NCBI GenBank assembly: GCA_050084515.1
Contig: CM114272.1
Location: 14,632,001-14,696,000 of the forward strand
DNA from: Blasia pusilla
Taxonomy: Eukaryota > Marchantiophyta > Marchantiopsida > Blasiales
Direction of reading: 5' to 3'
DNA length: 64,000 nt
Positions 59,884 through 64,000 of the stretch are shown here, in pieces (within the stretch, counting starts at the first letter, position 1; every line of letters begins with the position of its first letter). The translations under genes were made by a program, and so were the position numbers. Under the pieces are notes generated by a model. That model searched no databases and had not been told where the DNA came from. It worked only from the letters and a program-made list of their open reading frames with translations.

Positions 59884-60495
59884 ATGGCAACAAGAATCAC
59901 AGCGAAAAAGTCAACACAAGGGAGAGGAAAGAGCATGTCCAAGGTAACGAGCTCGAAAAAACATTACGGTGTAAAGTCACCAGATCTCCAAGCATTGGAG
60001 AGTACAAAATGGTCTCCAATAAGTCATGGGGAGTGTATGCGCTTGAGCAAATGGAACAAGTTGCACTGTGATGGTCCCACTTGGGGAGAGCCGATCACCC
60101 CCGTGCATGCTCCGAGATTTGAGTATGCAATGAAGGACTCCATGCCCGCTGCAATCCTCCCTACGGATTCCGACCAAGGGTACGATCTGAAGCCAGTTGG
60201 AGGAGAGGGAATATATGTTGTAGAGGAGGAAGGGACTCCTCCCTATCACATAAGGAGGCCCGGCATAGAAAGGGAGCATACCGAGGAGGGAGCCTCTGCT
60301 AAGAAGCGGAGAATGACCCCGCACACTAACCGAAATCAGCAAAGCTCACCATCCAAGGAAAGGTCCGCGGTAACTCCACAGTGCATGAAGAAATCCCCAC
60401 ATAAAGGGCAGAAGGGGAAAGAAGTTGTAGTGAATATTCAGATCCATATCTTAATTTGGGATCTAGGAGAGGGTGAGCAGGCCGATCAAGAGTAG
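59884..60495 (+). CDS. Hypothetical 203-residue basic protein
   Basis: I do not recognise this protein. It is a single uninterrupted frame with an ATG at 59884, the first in frame after the tandem duplication, and a TAG stop. The N terminus is Lys/Ser/Thr-rich (about the first 40 residues). The middle contains several Trp and Pro (WSPISHGECMRLSKWNKL). The C-terminal half has basic clusters (AKKRRM, HKGQKGKEVVV) that could serve as nuclear signals. There is no membrane segment, signal peptide or catalytic motif. The antisense frame (59977-60342) is also open, so chance is not excluded, but the length and composition favour a real or recently real gene, perhaps a transposon accessory ORF. Confidence 0.45.
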   Translation: MATRITAKKSTQGRGKSMSKVTSSKKHYGVKSPDLQALESTKWSPISHGECMRLSKWNKLHCDGPTWGEPITPVHAPRFEYAMKDSMPAAILPTDSDQGYDLKPVGGEGIYVVEEEGTPPYHIRRPGIEREHTEEGASAKKRRMTPHTNRNQQSSPSKERSAVTPQCMKKSPHKGQKGKEVVVNIQIHILIWDLGEGEQADQE

Positions 60496-60839
60496 AGTAG
60501 ATCAAATAGTCATGTATTGCTTACTTTGAAATGAAAGCAACTTGGAGAGTTTTTTGAATGTCTCTGCCAACCCCTCTTTCAGTATTCAACTTGAGTACTA
60601 ACTCCACCCATTTTGCCCCTACGTGTCCCAGGTGTACATGTGTAATAGCTTTGATATATCTCCAAACAAACCAACGAGAAAATTGAGAGAAAATAGCTTC
60701 GGAGACCAATAGCCTAGCTGTCCAAAGAGACACAGTAGCCGAAGTGCTAGGGATAGGTAGCCCAACTGTGAAAAAACTAATGAGACCCAATGCGCTATGA
60801 TGAAAGATTGTACTATCAAACGAGCCCAACCATCAAAAG

Positions 60840-61080
60840 CACAATAGCCAAACTAAATCCCTGAGACCCAATGTGCAATGTTGTGAGAGCCCGACCGTGA
60901 AGAAATCCCCGAGACCCGATCTGGAAGGTTGTGAGAGCCCGATTGTCAAAAGCACCCGAGTCAAACAACTAGCAAGAGAGCCCGACCGTCAAAAATACCC
61001 AGAGTCGAACAAGTAGCAAGAGAGCCTAGCAAGATAACATGAGAGCCAGAGAGTTAGGGAAAGAAGTCGACCGTCAAGAA
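60840..61080. repeat. Degenerate short tandem repeat (GAGAGCCCGACCGTCAA-type)
   Basis: Variants of AGAGCCCGACCGTCAAAA and CCCGAGTCAAACAA alternate with CAAGAGAGCC over about 240 bases, with similar pieces continuing to 61150 and again near 61375-61440. The units are too diverged for a fixed period. Confidence 0.7.
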
Positions 61081-61099
61081 CACCGAAAAGCATAACCGT

Positions 61100-62300
61100 T
61101 GGGGGGATGAGCTTGACTGTCACAAAACCCCAAGAGCCCAAATGCACAGCCAAAATTGGCCTTCAATGTGCAAATCGATTTTGAAAGGTGATTCTCAGGG
61201 GAGATGTTCAAGCACCGAGGAGTACAAGCCCGGCACGGACTGGGAGAGGGGGACTGGGACTGGGAAGCGAACTGAGAAGCGATTTTGAATCCGGACCTCT
61301 TGCATTCAAATCTCCGGGAGCAGCGGCAGGTTTGCAGCATTCGAAGATATTCCTGAGCGTTCGCCGAAAGGTACCCGAGTAAAAAATACCCGAGTCAAAG
61401 CTAGCAAGACAGCCTAGCAAGATAACCTCAGAGCCAAAAATCAACATTGCAGATCGAGTGCGCTGGAGTGTGCACGAGCCGGGAGGAGGGTGCGCTGGAG
61501 TGCTCGAGCGCGCACGAGCCGGACGGAGGGACGCACTCAAGCGCATGAGTATAACGCACTCAGAGAGCGGGCGCCTGAGGGATCGGAGAGGAGGGCGGAC
61601 ATACAGACAAACAAGGGCGAGCAATTGGGAGTGGGGGTGGGAGTGAGGGGGTTGGACGATTGGGTAGGGGGAAGGGTGGAGGGGGGAGGCATCTGACGGC
61701 CTGTTTTTCCTGGCCGTTAGATGGGAGAAGGGTTCAAATCTGACCCTAGGATTCGAAGGCGGCGCCATTAGGGTGCGGGGGGCTCGATTCAGGCCTAGGG
61801 TTGGGAGTGTTAGGTTAGGGCCAAGTTCGGGCTATCAAACTTGGGTTTTTTTTAATGAATTTCCTTACAAATTTTTTTAAAATGTAATTTTCTCCCTTTT
61901 TACCTTTTTCCCCAATTTTTTCCCAATTATTTACAATTTTTGAGAAAATTAAAATAAATCTTCCCCCTTACTCCTCTTCCCTAAATTCTTTTCTTTCCCT
62001 AAAATTTATTTTATAAATTTCATTTTCTCTTTGTTTTTCTTTCAATTTATAATTTTTATTAAAATAAATCTCCCCCCTTACTCTTATTCCCTAAATTCTT
62101 TTCTTTCCCTAAATTTTATTTTATAAATTTCATTTTTTTTTTCCATTCAATTTATAATTTTTAAAGAAAATCAAATTGGAAATGAAAAACTGCCCTTACT
62201 AATTTCCTTTCTCTTCTCTCCTCTTTTCTTTTCTTTTCTTTTCTTTTTCTTCTTTCTTCTTTTGGTCATTTTATTTCAATTCTCAATACTTCCGTTGTGT
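61100..62300. other. GC-rich block followed by T-rich low-complexity DNA
   Basis: From about 61200 to 61800 the sequence is GC-rich, with overlapping open frames on both strands, a sign of composition rather than coding. A short imperfect stem CATCTGACGGCC / GGCCGTTAGATG is at about 61690-61723. From 61850 to 62280 the plus strand is dominated by T, with a repeated TTCCCTAAATTCTTTTCTTT phrase (two copies, near 61978 and 62088). No gene is supported. Confidence 0.5.
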
Positions 62301-62309
62301 GTCATGTAG

Positions 62310-64000
62310 ATGATGAGTGTTGGCGGATCGTCACTAAACAGGGAGAGACGGCCACTTGGTATTATTACAAATATGCCAATTTCGCAACAAAGTTCGGGAA
62401 GACATATTGAATTATCGAAGAATACCTCCCCAATGTAAGAACCTTTGCTTAGGGTAGGGACTCAAGCACCTTATTTCCATTTCAACGATGATGCCTTACA
62501 TACCATTTTCTCGACAATATATTTTTCTTATGCATTAAACCCAATTTTTGCACATACTTCCTCTTCCATCAAATCCTACGGATTTGCGTGACTTCCGAAA
62601 ATTGATGCGTGCAAATGCACAACAAGAAAGGCGTGTCCGTCGCAAGGAAATCTTAGCACAACAAGCACGCCTCAAAGATGAACTCCGACCTGAAACATCT
62701 CCAACGTAAGTTTACTACATCGACGTTCATTTAGCATGTCCAATTTCCCACCAAATATTGACTTTTCATTTAATTTTGTAAGCTTTTAACATTCATGTGT
62801 TGTTCTAGACTTCCAATCCCATTGAATCCTGTCAATATACGTGACTTTCAGAAGGTTCTACGTGGCGAAGCCCAAAAAAGAAAGCGTGATACTCGGGCTG
62901 ATAGAATGGAAGCTCTCAAAGAAAAAAAGAGGAATTACTATCGAGAGTATAGAAAAAGAAGGAAAGGGCTTAATGGTCAAGTTCAACCTGAGAGTATTGC
63001 ACCTATTCCATTGAATAGGTCCCTATATCTAACTATTCACTTCATAACTACTTGATTTACTCCATATTTGATTTGTATTTATTCTTATCAATATTCTGAC
63101 ATATTTTCTCAGGCCTTCAAATGAAGATGGAATAATAGTAGAAGAAAATCAAGAAGTGAGCGAACAATCGGCGGATTACATTTATATATCGCCAAGACTC
63201 GAGTTAGTTGACAATGCATTTCATGAAGTTATCAAGAATACATCCACGATTGGGCCACCACAAGCTGAGTTACCTACCACTCCTCCTATTCCAATTCAAG
63301 ATGAAGTTGTCAAAAAATCGTCGACCGCTCTTCCTATTCAAGTTCAAGATGAAGTTGTCAACAATTCGTCGACCACTCTTCCTATTCCTGTTCCAGATGA
63401 AGTTTTCAACAATCCGTCGACTTTTGCCCAACTCGGGGATGAATCAAGGTCAAGAGTAGATACCATGTCTCATAATGGATTTTTGTTATCTCCACAACGT
63501 GCCACTGTATCAAACACTTCTATAATTTGTGCATCGTCTACCCTTGATAGAGTTGTAGGATTAAATACATTACTCAATCTTGCAAGGAGGCCAAATTTTC
63601 TCAAGAAAGTGATATTCAAAAGTTGCGATTACAAAGGAGTTTGAATCGTACCAGCGGTCGTCATACATTAGGTTCTATGACAGAGATATGTCCCTCATGC
63701 CGTGCTTTGCATTGGAAATGTGAAGTGGTCAAAGGTACTAAGTTTGGTGACTCACCATATGGCATGTTTTGTGGCCATGGAAGAATATACTTACCTCTCT
63801 TGAGATCATCTCCTCCATTTCTGAAATCCTTGATTTCGGGTCTTGGTCCTAGAAGCGTTCATTTTCTTACACATGCTCAAGCTTATAATTCGGCACTTCA
63901 ACTTGCATCTACCGGGGTACATGTAAACAAACAAATTGGTGGCAGTGGACACTTTAGGGTCCAAGGCGGGATCTATCATTCCATTGGACCTTTACATCCT
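62310..64000 (+). pseudogene. Helitron transposase, N-terminal part, runs off the right edge
   Basis: From 63650 to the edge the plus strand reads TEICPSCRALHWKCE, FCGHGRIYLPLL, AQAYNSALQLASTGVHV and HFRVQGGIYHSIGPLHP, the Helitron-like N-terminal domain that precedes the Rep nuclease in plant RepHel proteins. Upstream pieces look like exons: 62310-62436 (start MMSVGGSSLNRERRPLG, donor GTAAGA), about 62566-62706 and 62808-63018 (duplicated motif LRDFRKLMRANAQ / IRDFQKVLRGEAQ with a basic arginine-rich helix), and 63114-63644. A frameshift near 63600 separates the last piece from the conserved domain, and the second exon has no good acceptor, so this copy is probably decayed. The Rep and helicase domains lie beyond the window. 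Confidence 0.78.
63286..63425 (+). repeat. Three-fold ~54-bp in-frame repeat in the Helitron protein
   Basis: The protein units IPIQDEVVKKSSTALP, IQVQDEVVNNSSTTLP and IPVPDEVFNNPSTFA are consecutive copies of one ~18-residue acidic/Ser-Thr module. The DNA repeat keeps the frame. It has no recognised function and is probably a flexible linker. Confidence 0.85.

Noticed and set aside
61208-61768. 186-codon minus-strand ORF in GC-rich DNA
   Set aside because: Several overlapping frames are open on both strands here, which is expected from GC-rich low-stop composition. No domain.

Overview
The window looks like nuclear DNA of a streptophyte, most likely a land plant. It holds one recognisable host gene with short spliceosomal introns, a plant-type cyclin L, set among degraded Ty3/gypsy retrotransposons, solo LTRs, a LINE remnant and Helitron/Pif1 remnants. 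The species cannot be fixed from sequence alone. Nothing looks prokaryotic or organellar, and I found no tRNA, rRNA or CRISPR array.

Layout. 1-3 kb: an (AG)n microsatellite, anonymous DNA and a small PHD-finger remnant. 3.5-7.1 kb: three copies of one ~1 kb LTR family (family S), two with matching 5-bp target-site duplications. 7.4-13.8 kb: a broken Ty3/gypsy element (gypsy-1) with gag, protease, RT, RNase H and integrase. 13.9-23.5 kb: a second, unusual Ty3/gypsy element (copy A, + strand). 23.6-27.2 kb: promoter region and eight-exon cyclin L gene. 27.2-33 kb: anonymous non-coding DNA with one perfect hairpin. 33.1-35.4 kb: minus-strand remnants of a Pif1/Helitron helicase and a LINE. 35.9-36.3 kb: degenerate telomere-like CCCTAA-rich DNA. 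36.3-42.2 kb: anonymous. 42.3-52 kb: copy B of the unusual element (minus strand). 52-59 kb: anonymous, AT-rich, with a foldback repeat and possible Helitron ends. 59.2-61.1 kb: a 243-bp tandem duplication, a 203-residue hypothetical ORF and a degenerate repeat. 62.3-64 kb: the N-terminal part of a Helitron transposase running off the right edge.

The central observation is the element present as copies A and B. In both, the pol region reads protease, then a cytosine-5 DNA methyltransferase (DNMT) domain, then RT, RNase H, integrase, then a C-terminal PHD finger. The DNMT lies at the same place in two diverged copies on opposite strands, and the PHD finger occurs at the end of both (and in a third remnant at 3 kb), so these are ancestral parts of the family. 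The element would carry a DNA-methylation writer and a probable histone-tail reader in one polyprotein. DNMT capture by retrotransposons is known from charophytes and dinoflagellates. The addition of a terminal PHD finger, in the place where chromoviruses carry a chromodomain, is what I would examine first. Both copies here are dead: stops, frameshifts, loss of catalytic residues, deletion of the integrase core (B) and a solo LTR inserted into the DNMT (B).
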